Source: Pararhizobium sp. IMCC3301
GTDB taxonomy: Bacteria > Pseudomonadota > Alphaproteobacteria > Rhizobiales > GCA-2746425
Direction: 5' to 3'
Assembly: GCF_030758315.1 (NCBI RefSeq)
Contig: NZ_CP132336.1
Span: 1 to 64,000, forward strand
Length of the DNA: 64,000 bases
A model generated the notes under the pieces. That model ran no database searches. It had not been told where the DNA came from and saw only the letters and a list, made by a program, of their open reading frames with translations. Within the stretch, counting starts at the first letter, position 1; the number at the start of each line of letters is the position of its first letter. This document shows, one piece after another, positions 26,340 to 36,731 of the stretch. The position numbers and the translations under genes were made by a program.

Positions 26340-28329
26340 TGCGGTATTTCGCGAACCCGTCAGATCCTTCGCCGGCCGGCTCAATTTTAACCGCGGTGAC
26401 ACTATCGACATGATTTGCGCCAGCCGGCCCGGTTTCAAATATCACGCTGGCACCTTCAACAGGTTTGAACGACCAGTTGCTGTCGGCCTTTGGATTGATT
26501 GTGCCTTTCTCGACAATATAACGCACAATCACATCGCGATTGGTATCCGGTGCCACAAACACCACGACGTCGTCACCAATGTCCGGGAAATTGCCACCGC
26601 CGCCAGCGCGGTAATTATTGGTGGCGACGATGAATTTCTGTTCCGGATCGATAGGCTCACCATTATATCGCAAATTCACAATGCGTCTGGCATCAGCATT
26701 TTCCAACTCGCCTTTGGAGCTGTATTTTGATGCTTGCGTCAGATCGACCTCATAGCTAACCCCGTCAATCACATCGAAATTGTAGGACGGAAAGTCTGTA
26801 TTGATGAGCGGCTGATCTGCCATGCCCGGCTTGACCTGATTGAAAATCCCGACCGAGCGTTCCAGCCATTCCCGAACCTGTGCGCCGGAGATTTCAACTG
26901 CACGGACCGTGTTGGGATATAGATACAGATCGGAAACGTTCTTGATCGCGACGTCGCCCACGGCGACATCGGTGTAATAGTCCGGGCCGCCGCGACCCCC
27001 GGCCTTGAATGGAGCTGCCGCCGACAGCACCGGAAGACCTTCCCATTCAGTGCCTTCCATCATTTGCGTGATGTACCAGATCTGAGCCTGGGAAACGATT
27101 TGCACCGACGGATCATCAGCCACAAGCGAGAAGTAGGAGTGCAGCGGCGCTGCGGTTTTCCCCACCGCCCGGCGCACATAGGCCAAAGTCTCTTCGTGCT
27201 CTTTTTTCACCGAAGCAAGGACATCTTGCTGGCTTTCCACCAATGGCTGCGTCTCGCGGTCGACGCGTTCTGAAATCGGCCGTGCTTCGCATTCAAATGC
27301 AGCGACTTTCCACGAGTTACCGTCGCGCTCCAGCAGCAGATCGATGAGGCCCATATGCGAGCCCCAGAACCCGGCCATCACTGCCGGTGTCCCCTGTAAT
27401 GTGCCATTGGCGATATCCGCGCCGGCGACATCTTCATATTTGGGTCCGGGGAAAACCAGATGGTGATGCCCGGCCAGAACGGCATCTATCCCGTCAACGC
27501 CTGCCAGATGCAGTGTGGCGTTCTCCTGAAACTCCTGCGCTGCGCCGCCTTCAATGCCCGAATGCGCCAGCGCGATAATCACATCGGCACCGGCTTGTCT
27601 CATTTCCGGAACATAGGCTTCAGCGGTGTCGACAATGTCGCGGACCGATACATTTCCCTCGAGCCAGCGGCGGTCCCAGTTGAGGATTTGCGGCGGCACA
27701 AATCCGATGATGCCGACCTTGATCGGCTGCTCCGTGCCAGCCCCGTCCGTCACCATGCGGTCCAGGATCTGATACGGCTTCACCTTGCCCAGCCGTTGAT
27801 CCTGTTGCGGTGTGGCGCCCAGCGCTCCGGACGCAATATTGGCGCATATGACCGGGAAATTCGTTCCCCCCAGCACGGCTTCGAGAAAATCGAGACCGTA
27901 ATTGAATTCGTGATTGCCAAGGGTGGTGGCGTCGAACCCGAGCAGATTCATCGCTGCTATGACAGGGTGAATATCCCCGGCGGACATGCCGCGCTCATAG
28001 GCGATATAGTCACCCATCGGGTTGCCTTGCAGGAAATCTCCATTGTCGATCAGCATGCTGTTGGAAGCTTCTGCACGAATATTTCTGATCAATGTCGCAG
28101 TGCGCGCCAGCCCGACGGCATCACTCGGCCGGTCCGCGTAATAATCATAAGGATAGACATGGACATGCAAATCGGTGGTTTCCATGATCCGCAAATGCGC
28201 CTGATGGGCACTGGCAAAAACCGAAAACGGATGAAGCACGGAAATAGCCGCTGCCCCGGAACCGGCAAGAAAGGCGCGGCGCGAGACTGGGAATGCTGGG
28301 AATGCTGGGGATGTGAGGATGCTGGGCAT
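26329..28329 (-). CDS. cpdB: Periplasmic 2',3'-cyclic-nucleotide 2'-phosphodiesterase / 3'-nucleotidase
   Basis: A 666-residue protein of the 5'-nucleotidase/CpdB family. The N-terminus carries a twin-arginine signal (SRRAFLAG at about 16-23). The metallophosphoesterase domain shows [50 protein letters not shown] and AGHHHLVF. The C-terminal nucleotide-binding domain has [13 protein letters not shown] and [15 protein letters not shown]. The YPYDYY segment after the first motif favours the CpdB subgroup. It releases nucleosides outside the cytoplasm, which the nucleoside importer encoded at 46-51 kb could take up. Confidence 0.92.
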   Translation of the reverse strand: MPSILTSPAFPAFPVSRRAFLAGSGAAAISVLHPFSVFASAHQAHLRIMETTDLHVHVYPYDYYADRPSDAVGLARTATLIRNIRAEASNSMLIDNGDFLQGNPMGDYIAYERGMSAGDIHPVIAAMNLLGFDATTLGNHEFNYGLDFLEAVLGGTNFPVICANIASGALGATPQQDQRLGKVKPYQILDRMVTDGAGTEQPIKVGIIGFVPPQILNWDRRWLEGNVSVRDIVDTAEAYVPEMRQAGADVIIALAHSGIEGGAAQEFQENATLHLAGVDGIDAVLAGHHHLVFPGPKYEDVAGADIANGTLQGTPAVMAGFWGSHMGLIDLLLERDGNSWKVAAFECEARPISERVDRETQPLVESQQDVLASVKKEHEETLAYVRRAVGKTAAPLHSYFSLVADDPSVQIVSQAQIWYITQMMEGTEWEGLPVLSAAAPFKAGGRGGPDYYTDVAVGDVAIKNVSDLYLYPNTVRAVEISGAQVREWLERSVGIFNQVKPGMADQPLINTDFPSYNFDVIDGVSYEVDLTQASKYSSKGELENADARRIVNLRYNGEPIDPEQKFIVATNNYRAGGGGNFPDIGDDVVVFVAPDTNRDVIVRYIVEKGTINPKADSNWSFKPVEGASVIFETGPAGANHVDSVTAVKIEPAGEGSDGFAKYRITF

Positions 28330-28524
28330 GATAAACTCCTTGGCAAATTGACCTGTCTGGTCTCATAAGACGGAACTATGGGAACAGGATGACAAGAATG
28401 CCCGGTCAACTCCAGTAAATCTTTGCGTTAAGTGGATGATTGCAATGTTGACCGTGTTGTCCGTTCGCCCCATAAGGTCACGAGCCTGGGCGAATTATCG
28501 CCATTTCAGTACAGACAAAGCACA

Positions 28525-29724
28525 ATGATGACCGTTACAAAAGAACAGATTCTAGAGCAGTTAAGCCGTGTCAAAGGCCCCGATCTGGACAGTGATATTG
28601 TCAGCCTGGGCCTGGTCTCCGACATTTTCATCGGTACGGAAAAGATCATATTTTCCATAACGGTTCCCGCTGAGCGCGCTCAGGAACTGGAACCGTTACG
28701 CCAGGCCGCAGAACAGGTGGTCAGGGATATTGACGGCGCAGTCGATGTGCTGGTCGCGCTGACGGCTGAAAGGAAAGGCGGTCAGAGCCTTGAAACCGCC
28801 GCACCCAGACCGGTTGCTGAAAAATCGGCCGCTGAAAAACCGGGCACCAAATCGCCGCCTGCTGCAAAACCTGGCGTTCAGGGCATTCCCGGCATCAAGT
28901 CAATCATCGCTGTTGCGTCCGGCAAGGGCGGTGTCGGCAAATCGACGACATCGGTCAATCTCGCCCTCGGGTTGCAGGAACTTGGACTGAAAGTCGGCAT
29001 TCTTGACGCCGATATTTACGGCCCCTCGATGCCCCGGCTGCTGGGCATAAAAGGCAAGCCAAAATCGGTGGATAGCGGCGGCAAGATCCTGCAGCCGATG
29101 GACGGGTACGGGCTGAAAGTGATGTCGATCGGCTTTCTCGTCGATGAAGATACGCCCATGATATGGCGCGGACCGATGGTCATCTCCGCACTCAATCAGA
29201 TGATGAAAGAGGTAGCCTGGGGCGAACTGGATGTGCTGGTGGTCGACATGCCGCCGGGCACCGGTGATGCCCAGTTGACCATGGCACAACAGGTTCCGCT
29301 GGCCGGCGCCGTCATTGTATCGACACCTCAGGATCTGGCTCTGATTGACGCCCGCAAGGGTCTGAATATGTTCAGGAAAACCAGCGTACCCATTCTTGGT
29401 ATCGTGGAGAATATGAGCTATCATATGTGCCCCAAATGCGGTCACCGCACCGATATTTTCGGCCATGGCGGCGCTGAAAAAGAGGCCACCCGGCTGGGTG
29501 TCCGTTTCCTTGGTGCCGTGCCGCTGCATATCACCATTCGGGAAACATCCGATGCCGGAGAGCCGGTGGTGGTCAGCGAGCCGGATGGCGTTCACGCCAA
29601 GCTTTACAAGCGCATGGCCGAAACCATCTGGGAGCGTCTTGACGGTGGAAAAGCCAGGGAAGCCAAACCGGCCCCGGCCATTATATTTGAATCAGATGAC
29701 GAAGAAGATGACTCAAACGACTGA
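28525..29724 (+). CDS. apbC: Mrp/NBP35-type Fe-S cluster carrier ATPase
   Basis: About 399 residues. Residues about 5-75 form a MIP18/DUF59 domain ([19 protein letters not shown]). A Pro/Ala/Lys-rich linker (about 85-118) leads to a deviant-P-loop ATPase with [10 protein letters not shown] at 132-141, [13 protein letters not shown], and the cluster-binding CPKCG near 300. It assembles and transfers [4Fe-4S] clusters. The start is ATG 28525 (or 28528); the frame from 28432 extends too far. An acidic tail ends the protein. The trhO start lies inside its last codons, giving a 17-nt overlap. Confidence 0.95.
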   Translation: MMTVTKEQILEQLSRVKGPDLDSDIVSLGLVSDIFIGTEKIIFSITVPAERAQELEPLRQAAEQVVRDIDGAVDVLVALTAERKGGQSLETAAPRPVAEKSAAEKPGTKSPPAAKPGVQGIPGIKSIIAVASGKGGVGKSTTSVNLALGLQELGLKVGILDADIYGPSMPRLLGIKGKPKSVDSGGKILQPMDGYGLKVMSIGFLVDEDTPMIWRGPMVISALNQMMKEVAWGELDVLVVDMPPGTGDAQLTMAQQVPLAGAVIVSTPQDLALIDARKGLNMFRKTSVPILGIVENMSYHMCPKCGHRTDIFGHGGAEKEATRLGVRFLGAVPLHITIRETSDAGEPVVVSEPDGVHAKLYKRMAETIWERLDGGKAREAKPAPAIIFESDDEEDDSND

Positions 29725-30652
29725 TAATAAAAAGTTTCTCGTGGCCGCCCTGTATCGCTTTACACCGGTTGCAGATCCGGCCGCGCTGCAGCAGCCGATC
29801 CAGCAATTGTGCCGGTCACTGCACATCAAAGGCTCGCTCCTGCTGGCTACAGAAGGTATCAACGGAACCATAGCCGGTGTTGAAACGGATATGCGCGCGT
29901 GTCTCGCTGGCTTGAAGGCGTTTCCGGAATTTGCTGATCTTGAGCACAAGGAAAGCCTGGCAGCCGACATGCCGTTTTACCGCATGAAGGTGCGTCTGAA
30001 AAAAGAAATTGTCACCATGGGTGTCAGTGGGATTGACCCGTTGCAATCTGTCGGGACCTACGTTGCGCCGCAGGACTGGAACCAGCTCATCAGCGACCCG
30101 GATACGCTCGTCATCGACACCCGCAATGATTATGAAGTGGCAATTGGCACATTCCAGGGTGCGGTTGACCCGAAGACAAAATCATTTCGCGATTTTCCAG
30201 CCTGGGTAGAGGCCAACAGGGACACACTGAACAAGCCGAAAGTCGCCATGTTCTGTACCGGTGGCATCCGCTGTGAAAAGGCCACGGCCTTCATGAAGCA
30301 ACAGGGGTTTGAAGAAGTCTACCATCTGCAGGGCGGCATCCTGAAATATCTCGAGCAGGTTCCGGCGCAGCAAAGCCTGTGGCAGGGCGATTGTTTCGTT
30401 TTTGACCAGCGCGTCTCTGTGCAGCACGGTCTTGCCGAAGGACCGCATGTTCTGTGCTTCGGTTGCCGTATGCCACTGGCCGAGGCTGATCTGCAACGCC
30501 CCGAGTACCGCGCAGGTGTGCATTGCCACCATTGCAGGGACAGCCGCAGCGCCGCTGAACACCAGCGCGCCGAGGAGCGTCACCGCCAGGTGCTGCTGGC
30601 GCAACAGCGCAATGAACAGCATATCGGTGATCAGAGCGGCAACAGGTCCTGA
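29708..30652 (+). CDS. trhO: tRNA uridine(34) hydroxylase (rhodanese-domain, YceA/TrhO)
   Basis: A 314-residue protein. The N-terminal domain has [17 protein letters not shown], and the rhodanese domain has [16 protein letters not shown] and the catalytic Cys183 in [14 protein letters not shown]-terminal zinc-like segment follows (CFGCRMPL and CHHC). TrhO performs O2-dependent hydroxylation of U34 to ho5U in tRNA. The start at 29708 overlaps the end of apbC, so the two are probably co-translated; the longer open frame runs back through apbC and is discounted. It converges on the MFS gene with a 22-base gap. Confidence 0.94.
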   Translation: MTQTTDNKKFLVAALYRFTPVADPAALQQPIQQLCRSLHIKGSLLLATEGINGTIAGVETDMRACLAGLKAFPEFADLEHKESLAADMPFYRMKVRLKKEIVTMGVSGIDPLQSVGTYVAPQDWNQLISDPDTLVIDTRNDYEVAIGTFQGAVDPKTKSFRDFPAWVEANRDTLNKPKVAMFCTGGIRCEKATAFMKQQGFEEVYHLQGGILKYLEQVPAQQSLWQGDCFVFDQRVSVQHGLAEGPHVLCFGCRMPLAEADLQRPEYRAGVHCHHCRDSRSAAEHQRAEERHRQVLLAQQRNEQHIGDQSGNRS

Positions 30653-30674
30653 CGATCCGGCATCAGCAAATGCG

Positions 30675-31901
30675 CTAGTGCCGCATTGTCCAGAGCCAGC
30701 CGCCAAAAATCAGAGCCATCAACAGCGACAGAAACATCGCCACAATCAGCGGCCACACCGATGGCACCACTGAAAGCGGCAAGGCAATACCCACCAGATA
30801 GCTCAAAACGGCGCCAAACAGCATCTGGATGCTGCCCGCCAAGCCCGACGCAGAGCCGGCAAGGTGCGGCTTCACGCTCACTGTGCCGGCCATGGCGCTT
30901 GGCAATACAAGTCCATTTGCAAGGCTGAGAAAGAACATTGGCCCGAACAGCAACCAGGCGCCAACATCAAAGAACAGAAACAGCAGGGCCATGACACTGA
31001 TCGCAACTATGCCAAGCAGATTTCCGAACATGATCATCCGGAAAACACCGTGGCGGCCGGCAAACCGGCCTGACATGAAGTTGCCGACACTGTAACCAAG
31101 CGCGACTATGACAAAATACAGGCCATACTGATCCGGCCTCAGGCTTAGAACCTTCTCGCTGACAAATGGCGCGCCTCCGAGGAACGAAAAAAACATCCCC
31201 GTGGTGAAACTTGAGATGCCGGTATACAGCCAGAATATTTTGATGCTGACCAGTTCGCGGTAGGATTTCAGAACGCTGGAGAAATTTATCGAGGGGATTG
31301 GATTTCTGTTGGTTTCGGAAACCTTCAAATAAGAGGCAATCAGAACAGCGACGGCAAACACCGCCAGCAGCCAGAAGCTGCTCTGCCAGCCAAAGAATTT
31401 ATCCAGATAGCCGGCAATCGCAGGCCCTACCATCGGCGCCACCGCCATTCCCATGGTGACATAACCGATCATGCTGGCGGCCCGATCGCGATCATACATA
31501 TCGCGCAGGATCGCACGGCCCAAAATCAGACCGGCCGACCCACCCAGCCCCTGGATCACCCGGCCAAGCAGGAAAAATTCTATCTTTGGAGCAAAGATAC
31601 AGGTCAAAGTGCCGACCAGGAACAATGCAGTTCCTGCCAGTAAAACTGGCCGCCTGCCATATCGGTCAGACATCGTACCGAGAACCAGTTGGGCCACCGC
31701 CAGTGACGCCAGAAACAGGGACAGACCCAACTGGACTGTGGCAAAATCAGTCGCGAAATAGCGTTGTATCCCCAGCATCGATGGCAGGAATATATTCATT
31801 GCCAGCGGACCCAGCATGGCGATGACAACGAGAATCGCCAGTGGAGGCTTGCGATCAAACTCGCGGGGAGGCGCGGAACCGGTTACAGCTTGCACGTTCA
31901 T
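30675..31901 (-). CDS. Bcr/CflA-type multidrug MFS exporter
   Basis: A 408-residue protein with twelve predicted membrane segments. The MFS motif A between helices 2 and 3 is GTMSDRYGRRPVLLAG; LGGSAGLILGRAILRD in the helix 4 region matches the drug:H+ antiporter-1, Bcr/CflA subgroup. Substrates could be bicyclomycin, chloramphenicol or sulfonamides as in relatives, but this cannot be told. It lies alone, 109 bases from the moaA end. Confidence 0.9.
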   Translation of the reverse strand: MNVQAVTGSAPPREFDRKPPLAILVVIAMLGPLAMNIFLPSMLGIQRYFATDFATVQLGLSLFLASLAVAQLVLGTMSDRYGRRPVLLAGTALFLVGTLTCIFAPKIEFFLLGRVIQGLGGSAGLILGRAILRDMYDRDRAASMIGYVTMGMAVAPMVGPAIAGYLDKFFGWQSSFWLLAVFAVAVLIASYLKVSETNRNPIPSINFSSVLKSYRELVSIKIFWLYTGISSFTTGMFFSFLGGAPFVSEKVLSLRPDQYGLYFVIVALGYSVGNFMSGRFAGRHGVFRMIMFGNLLGIVAISVMALLFLFFDVGAWLLFGPMFFLSLANGLVLPSAMAGTVSVKPHLAGSASGLAGSIQMLFGAVLSYLVGIALPLSVVPSVWPLIVAMFLSLLMALIFGGWLWTMRH

Positions 31902-32010
31902 ATTCGGTCAGACAGGTTTATGTGCGCAGGACAGCGCAGGTTGAACGATGACGGCGAGCCGTCGAAGGAGTTGTAATTCTTGCACGATGGCAGCGTCGGT
32001 TGTGACGCCG

Positions 32011-33039
32011 TCAGCCGCCGGTCACGCTCATATGACGCGTAACCGAAGGCTTTCTGTTTTGCCGCTCAATCACGAAGTCATGTCCTTTTGGCTTGCGGCC
32101 TATGGCTTCGTCAATAGCGCCATTCAGTAAATCGTCACTTTCCGAAGCTCTCAGCGGCGCGCGCAGATCCGCCGCGTCATCCTGTCCAAGGCACATGAAC
32201 AGCGTTCCGGTACAGGTCACCCGGACCCGATTGCAGCTTTCACAGAAATTATGCGTCAGCGGTGTGATAAAACCCAGACGCCCACCGGTTTCCGCCACTT
32301 CAACATAGCGCGCCGGGCCGCCTGTCTTGTACGGGATATTGGTCAGCGTGTATTTCTCTTCGAGCCTCTGGCGCACCAGCGACAATGGCAGATATTGATC
32401 GGTCCGGTCTTCGTCAATCTCGCCCAGCGGCATGGTTTCAATGAAGGTGATGTCCATGCCTTCACCATGAGCCCAACTCAGCATGTCTTCGATCTCATGC
32501 TCGTTGACACCCTTCAGGGCAACCGCATTGATCTTGACCGCCAAACCAGCGTTGCGCGCCGCGGCAAGACCTTCCATCACGCGGCCCAGATCCCCCCAGC
32601 GGGTAATGGCCTTGAATTTGTCATGATCCAGCGTGTCCATCGAAACATTGATGCGCTTGACGCCACACTCTACCAGTTGCGAAGCGTATCGCGCGAGTTG
32701 TGACCCGTTGGTGGTGACAGTCAGTTCTTCCAGCGCGCCGCTGTCCAGATGGCGGCTGAGCGAGCGGAACAATTGCATGATATTCTTGCGCACCAGCGGC
32801 TCACCGCCGGTAAGGCGCAATTTACGCACACCTTTTGCGATAAAAGCGGAACACAGCCTGTCGAGTTCCTCCAGCGACAGCACATCCCGTTTCGGCAGGA
32901 AGGTCATGTCTTCCGCCATGCAGTATACACATCTGAAATCACACCGGTCGGTGACGGAGACGCGCAGATACGATACTGTGCGACCAAATGGGTCGATCAT
33001 CCGGGCACTGGTTTCTGCTGGTTGGCTCTGCCGTTCCAT
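32011..33039 (-). CDS. moaA: GTP 3',8-cyclase
   Basis: About 342 residues, performing the first step of molybdenum cofactor synthesis. The radical-SAM cluster is Cys33-x3-Cys37-x2-Cys40 in CDFRCVYC, the second cluster Cys residues are in [18 protein letters not shown], and the essential C-terminal Gly-Gly (SVTGG) is intact. The frame is open to 33093, but MERQ at 33039 gives the family's usual length. The product is needed by xanthine dehydrogenase encoded at 41-46 kb. No moa riboswitch was recognised upstream. Confidence 0.97.
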   Translation of the reverse strand: MERQSQPAETSARMIDPFGRTVSYLRVSVTDRCDFRCVYCMAEDMTFLPKRDVLSLEELDRLCSAFIAKGVRKLRLTGGEPLVRKNIMQLFRSLSRHLDSGALEELTVTTNGSQLARYASQLVECGVKRINVSMDTLDHDKFKAITRWGDLGRVMEGLAAARNAGLAVKINAVALKGVNEHEIEDMLSWAHGEGMDITFIETMPLGEIDEDRTDQYLPLSLVRQRLEEKYTLTNIPYKTGGPARYVEVAETGGRLGFITPLTHNFCESCNRVRVTCTGTLFMCLGQDDAADLRAPLRASESDDLLNGAIDEAIGRKPKGHDFVIERQNRKPSVTRHMSVTGG

Positions 33040-33227
33040 TCCGTTCTCCCGATAGGGTACAGACGCGCATGTCTTCCCCAACTTTACACACATACCCGTC
33101 TGCAGCGATAGGCCCCAACTGTAGTGATAGTATCTATGTGTAGGAATAGAGGTTGCGTTTCAAGCTCGGCTGACCGATAGGGCGGATTTAACGGATACGC
33201 AAAACACCGAAAGGAAAAATCTCTCAT

Positions 33228-33593
33228 ATGTCTGATGAAGCGTCATGGCCGGAAGAAATTCGAGTGAGCCGGGATAAAAAAACACTGACTGTGAAATTTG
33301 ATGACGGCATTTCTGCCGATTTTACCGCCGAGTTTCTGCGGGTTCACTCTCCAAGTGCCGAAGTGCAGGGACATTCTCGCGAACAGAAGCAGATCGTATC
33401 CGGCAAGCAGTCGGTAGCAATCATGAAGATCGAGCCGGTAGGAAATTATGCGGTGCGCATCAGTTTTGATGATATGCACAATACCGGCATTTTTTCCTGG
33501 GCCTATTTTCATGAAATGGCAGGCCAGAAGGACGAGCTTTGGGCCGCATATCTGGCTGAGATCGAAGACAAGAATTTACAACGTGGTGCATAA
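33228..33593 (+). CDS. DUF971 (gamma-butyrobetaine hydroxylase N-domain-like) protein
   Basis: A 121-residue single-domain protein: PEEIRVSRDKKTLTVKFDDG, FTAEFLRVHSPSAEV and a C-terminal GIFSWAYFHEMA match the DUF971 pattern. In eukaryotic gamma-butyrobetaine hydroxylase this domain precedes the catalytic part; alone in bacteria it is often encoded near apbC or molybdenum cofactor genes and may act in Fe-S delivery. That role is inferred. It is followed by a strong bidirectional terminator. Confidence 0.86.
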   Translation: MSDEASWPEEIRVSRDKKTLTVKFDDGISADFTAEFLRVHSPSAEVQGHSREQKQIVSGKQSVAIMKIEPVGNYAVRISFDDMHNTGIFSWAYFHEMAGQKDELWAAYLAEIEDKNLQRGA

Positions 33594-33594
33594 A

Positions 33595-33619
33595 AAAACC
33601 GGCCGTAAAGGCCGGTTTT
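33595..33619. terminator. Bidirectional Rho-independent terminator
   Basis: AAAACCGGCC (33595-33604) pairs perfectly with GGCCGGTTTT (33610-33619) around a GTAAA loop. A-rich and T-rich flanks provide the T-tract for both strands. It separates the convergent DUF971 and L,D-transpeptidase genes. Confidence 0.93.
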
Positions 33620-33641
33620 CAATGATTTGGCTGGTCGGAGG

Positions 33642-34238
33642 TCAGCGTACAACAATGACCTTTGTGCCGACTTTGACACGTTCATAAAGATATTTGACGT
33701 CTTCATTTGTCAATCTGATGCAACCGGATGACACCGCCTGTCCGATCGACGTTGGCTCATTTGAACCGTGAATGCGGTAAATAGTGCTACCGATGTAAAG
33801 CGCGCGCGCGCCCAGCGGATTGTTGATACCGCCTGGCATATAGGCCGGTAGACCCGGCTGACGCTTGCGCATTGCTGCCGGTGGTGTCCAGCCTGGCCAT
33901 TCTGCCTTGCGCGAGACGCGATTTACGCCGGACCACTGGAAGCCAACCCGCCCGACACCAACGCCATAGCGCATGGCCTTGCCATTGCCCTGGACGTGAT
34001 ACAGGCGTCGCTCTGAAGTGTTGATGATTATGGTGCCCGGTTTCTCTTTTGTCTGATAGCGCACCAGTTTGCGTTTGATCTTTGATTTGCCAGCACGGGT
34101 ACTCCGCCCGATGTCACGCCACGTCCGCGATGCCGGATCAAAAACCTGACGTGCTTCCGCCCCGCCATTACCAAATGGTACGACAGCACTGCTCGTCAAT
34201 ATGAGTGCGATCGCAAGAAAAAGTCGTCTCAGCAACAT
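33642..34238 (-). CDS. L,D-transpeptidase (YkuD domain)
   Basis: About 198 residues. The signal peptide (MLLRRLFLAIALILTSSA) supports a start at 34238 instead of 34262. A YkuD domain occupies the C-terminal half, with catalytic His in IHGSNEPTSIG and nucleophile Cys in SSGCIRLTNEDV. It forms 3-3 cross-links in peptidoglycan or attaches proteins to it in the periplasm. It is a single gene, divergent from the glycosyltransferase. Confidence 0.93.
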   Translation of the reverse strand: MLLRRLFLAIALILTSSAVVPFGNGGAEARQVFDPASRTWRDIGRSTRAGKSKIKRKLVRYQTKEKPGTIIINTSERRLYHVQGNGKAMRYGVGVGRVGFQWSGVNRVSRKAEWPGWTPPAAMRKRQPGLPAYMPGGINNPLGARALYIGSTIYRIHGSNEPTSIGQAVSSGCIRLTNEDVKYLYERVKVGTKVIVVR

Positions 34239-34504
34239 GATTACGCTCCAAAAATTTGCCACATCCGTCGTCCGGCTGCGATCCAGATAGAATATAAAGC
34301 CAATCCTTAAGATTCAGGCAATTGTTTTTTGGCCACAACTTGTCGAAAAAACGTCGGGACCAAGGCAGTCCGCGACCGAATGCCGCAACTCCGACATTGC
34401 AGATAGCCCGGAATCGGATTCAATTCGGCGATTCATGAATTAAAACTTAACAAATTCTTAGACACACCAGATCTATGATTGTTCTACTTATTTGGGGAAC
34501 CCTG

Positions 34505-35683
34505 ATGGTCGAAAACGACTCGTTGCCGCGTGTTATGATATGTCTTGCCCGGGTCGATACCGGCGGCGCGCCCGAGCATGCTTTTCAGTTGATGAAAGCC
34601 TTGGCCGGGCAGGTCGAGTTTCACGTTGCCTGTCCAACAGACCGGCCGTATTTTCAGCGCTTTATGACGTTGTTGGGAGCGGAGCGGATCATCGAAATAC
34701 CGCATCGACGGCTCAGCCTGTCTGCATTGACACGGATGTTTCGTGCTGTTCGTGAGCGTCGGATCGACATCATACATTCACACGGAAAAGGTGGCGGTGT
34801 TTACGGCCGGCTGGTGGCTCTGGTTTCTGGCCGCCGGGTTATCTACACCTCCCATGGCATGAACCCGGTGGTCAAATCCGGGCAATGGTATCGTGATTCC
34901 GATGTCTGGCTTGACATGATTCTGGGGAAAATCACGGATGCAACCATCTGCGTGTCAGAGGGTGAAAAGGCCGAAATAGTCGGGCAGCATATTTCAAAGC
35001 CCGACAAGATCACGGTCATTGAAAACGGTGTGCCCAACGGCCTGCAGCGAAACCATGTCAACACGCCGGACAAACCGCTGAACCTCGTTGCCGTTTCCAG
35101 ATTTGACCCGCAGAAAAATCCGGCTGAAATGGCGAAACTTGTCGAAATTCTGTCGTGCCGCGATGTTCCCGGTGGATTCCATCTGACAGTCTTGGGAGAG
35201 GGAACCGGAAAGGCGGAGTTTGAACGCGGCCTGGAGGCTGGAAGGCTGGCCGAATTCGTCACCATGGCCGGCGCCGTATCGGATGTGCGAAAAGTCTTCC
35301 GTCAGGCCGACATGCTTGTTTCAACGTCTGTGTGGGAGGGAATGCCACTTGCACTGTTGGAAGCGATGTCTGAAGGCCTGCCGGTTGTCGCCAGTGATGT
35401 GGTAGGCAATCGCGATGTTGTTGAGGATGGCAAAAGCGGTTTCCTGTATCCGCTGGGCCAGCCGGAGTATGCGGCAGACAGTATTCTGCAGCTTGCCGAT
35501 GCATCTTTGCGGCAGCGCTTTGGCGATGCCGGTCGCAATCTGGTGGCCGCAAAGCACAGCGTAGCCCACATGGCAAATCAGACCCTGCAAGTGTATCAAA
35601 AGGTCCTGCAACGGCGAGCAATTCAACAACCTGGCAATGGCTACCGCAACAATGATGACGTTGGCCACCAGGAAGTGGTTTGA
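34505..35683 (+). CDS. Glycosyltransferase family 4 protein
   Basis: About 392 residues with a GT-B fold. The N-terminal domain has ARVDTGGAPEHAFQL and IIHSHGKGGGVYGRL; the C-terminal donor-binding domain has LVAVSRFDPQKNP and the E-x7-E motif in WEGMPLALLEAMSEGLPVV. GT4 enzymes retain stereochemistry and use nucleotide sugars to build polysaccharide or glycolipid. ATG 34505 is chosen over 34475, which would add ten hydrophobic residues. It overlaps or abuts galE by a few bases, suggesting the acceptor pathway uses UDP-galactose; this is inferred. Confidence 0.9.
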   Translation: MVENDSLPRVMICLARVDTGGAPEHAFQLMKALAGQVEFHVACPTDRPYFQRFMTLLGAERIIEIPHRRLSLSALTRMFRAVRERRIDIIHSHGKGGGVYGRLVALVSGRRVIYTSHGMNPVVKSGQWYRDSDVWLDMILGKITDATICVSEGEKAEIVGQHISKPDKITVIENGVPNGLQRNHVNTPDKPLNLVAVSRFDPQKNPAEMAKLVEILSCRDVPGGFHLTVLGEGTGKAEFERGLEAGRLAEFVTMAGAVSDVRKVFRQADMLVSTSVWEGMPLALLEAMSEGLPVVASDVVGNRDVVEDGKSGFLYPLGQPEYAADSILQLADASLRQRFGDAGRNLVAAKHSVAHMANQTLQVYQKVLQRRAIQQPGNGYRNNDDVGHQEVV

Positions 35684-35688
35684 CCGAA

Positions 35689-36720
35689 ATGATAAAGAAG
35701 ACTGCGGAGATACTGGTCACCGGCGGTGCGGGCTACATCGGCTCCCATACATGTGTGGCGCTCATCCAGGCCGGCTTCATGCCGGTGATCGTCGACAATC
35801 TCAGCAACAGCCATCCTCTGGCGATTTCCCGAATTGAAGCCATTACCGGAACGCGTCCGGCATTTTACAAATGTGATATTGCCGATGCTACCGGTCTGGG
35901 AACTGTCCTCGAGCGTCATTCCTGTGCCGCCACAATTCATTTTGCCGGTCTGAAAGCGGTCGGGCGCTCTGTTTCAGAACCTCTGGAGACCTATCGGGAA
36001 AATGTTTGTGGCACTCTCTCGCTGTTGCAAACACTGAAGTCCAGAGGCATCAAACGTCTGATTTTTTCATCGTCTGCCACAGTCTATGGCGGCGCGGAAC
36101 ATATGCCTATACCTGAAACCGCCAGTATTCAGCCAACCAATCCATATGGTCATTCCAAAGCGATGATCGAGCAAATCCTGCAGGACCTTGTCACTGCGGC
36201 ACCTGATTTGGGTATCGGCGTGCTGCGCTATTTCAACCCTGTCGGTGCCCATGTGAGCGGCGAGATTGGCGAAGACCCGCAGGGCATCCCGGATAATCTG
36301 TTCCCCTTTGTGTCGCAGGTGGCGGTGGGACGCCGCGAGACGCTGCAGGTGTTCGGAAATGATTACGACACAAAAGACGGCACCGGTGTGCGGGATTACA
36401 TCCATGTGATGGATCTGGCCGACGGCCACGTTGCCGCCTTGCAACGGTGTCTTGATACAGATGGACTGTTTGCAGTGAATCTGGGCACCGGGCAGGGCAG
36501 CAGTGTTCTGGACATCATCAAAGCATTTGAAATCGCGTCTGGCAGGCCGGTCCCCTATGAAGTTGTCGGGCGCCGTCCCGGTGATGTCGCGACGAGTTTC
36601 GCCGATCCTTCAAAAGCCAGCGAAATGCTGAATTTCAAGGCGAAGCGGGACCTTGCGCAAATGTGCCGCGACGCCTGGAACTGGCAGCAAAGAAACCCGA
36701 CCGGGTACGCAAACCGGTGA
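35689..36720 (+). CDS. galE: UDP-glucose 4-epimerase
   Basis: About 343 residues of the extended short-chain dehydrogenase family. The NAD site is LVTGGAGYIGSHTC near 10-22, with FSSSATVYG and YGHSKAMIE as the catalytic Ser/Tyr-x3-Lys. RYFNPVGAH and DYIHVMDLADGHVAAL are GalE-specific. It interconverts UDP-glucose and UDP-galactose. ATG 35689 has AGGAAG about 13 nt upstream; TTG 35680 overlaps the stop of the glycosyltransferase gene and is an alternative. Only 11 bases separate its stop from the convergent HAD gene. Confidence 0.95.
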   Translation: MIKKTAEILVTGGAGYIGSHTCVALIQAGFMPVIVDNLSNSHPLAISRIEAITGTRPAFYKCDIADATGLGTVLERHSCAATIHFAGLKAVGRSVSEPLETYRENVCGTLSLLQTLKSRGIKRLIFSSSATVYGGAEHMPIPETASIQPTNPYGHSKAMIEQILQDLVTAAPDLGIGVLRYFNPVGAHVSGEIGEDPQGIPDNLFPFVSQVAVGRRETLQVFGNDYDTKDGTGVRDYIHVMDLADGHVAALQRCLDTDGLFAVNLGTGQGSSVLDIIKAFEIASGRPVPYEVVGRRPGDVATSFADPSKASEMLNFKAKRDLAQMCRDAWNWQQRNPTGYANR

Positions 36721-36731
36721 CGTGAAGCGGA

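Noticed and set aside
33040-33227. Possible molybdenum cofactor riboswitch upstream of moaA
   Set aside because: No recognisable Moco RNA helices or conserved loops could be seen by eye in the 188-base region.
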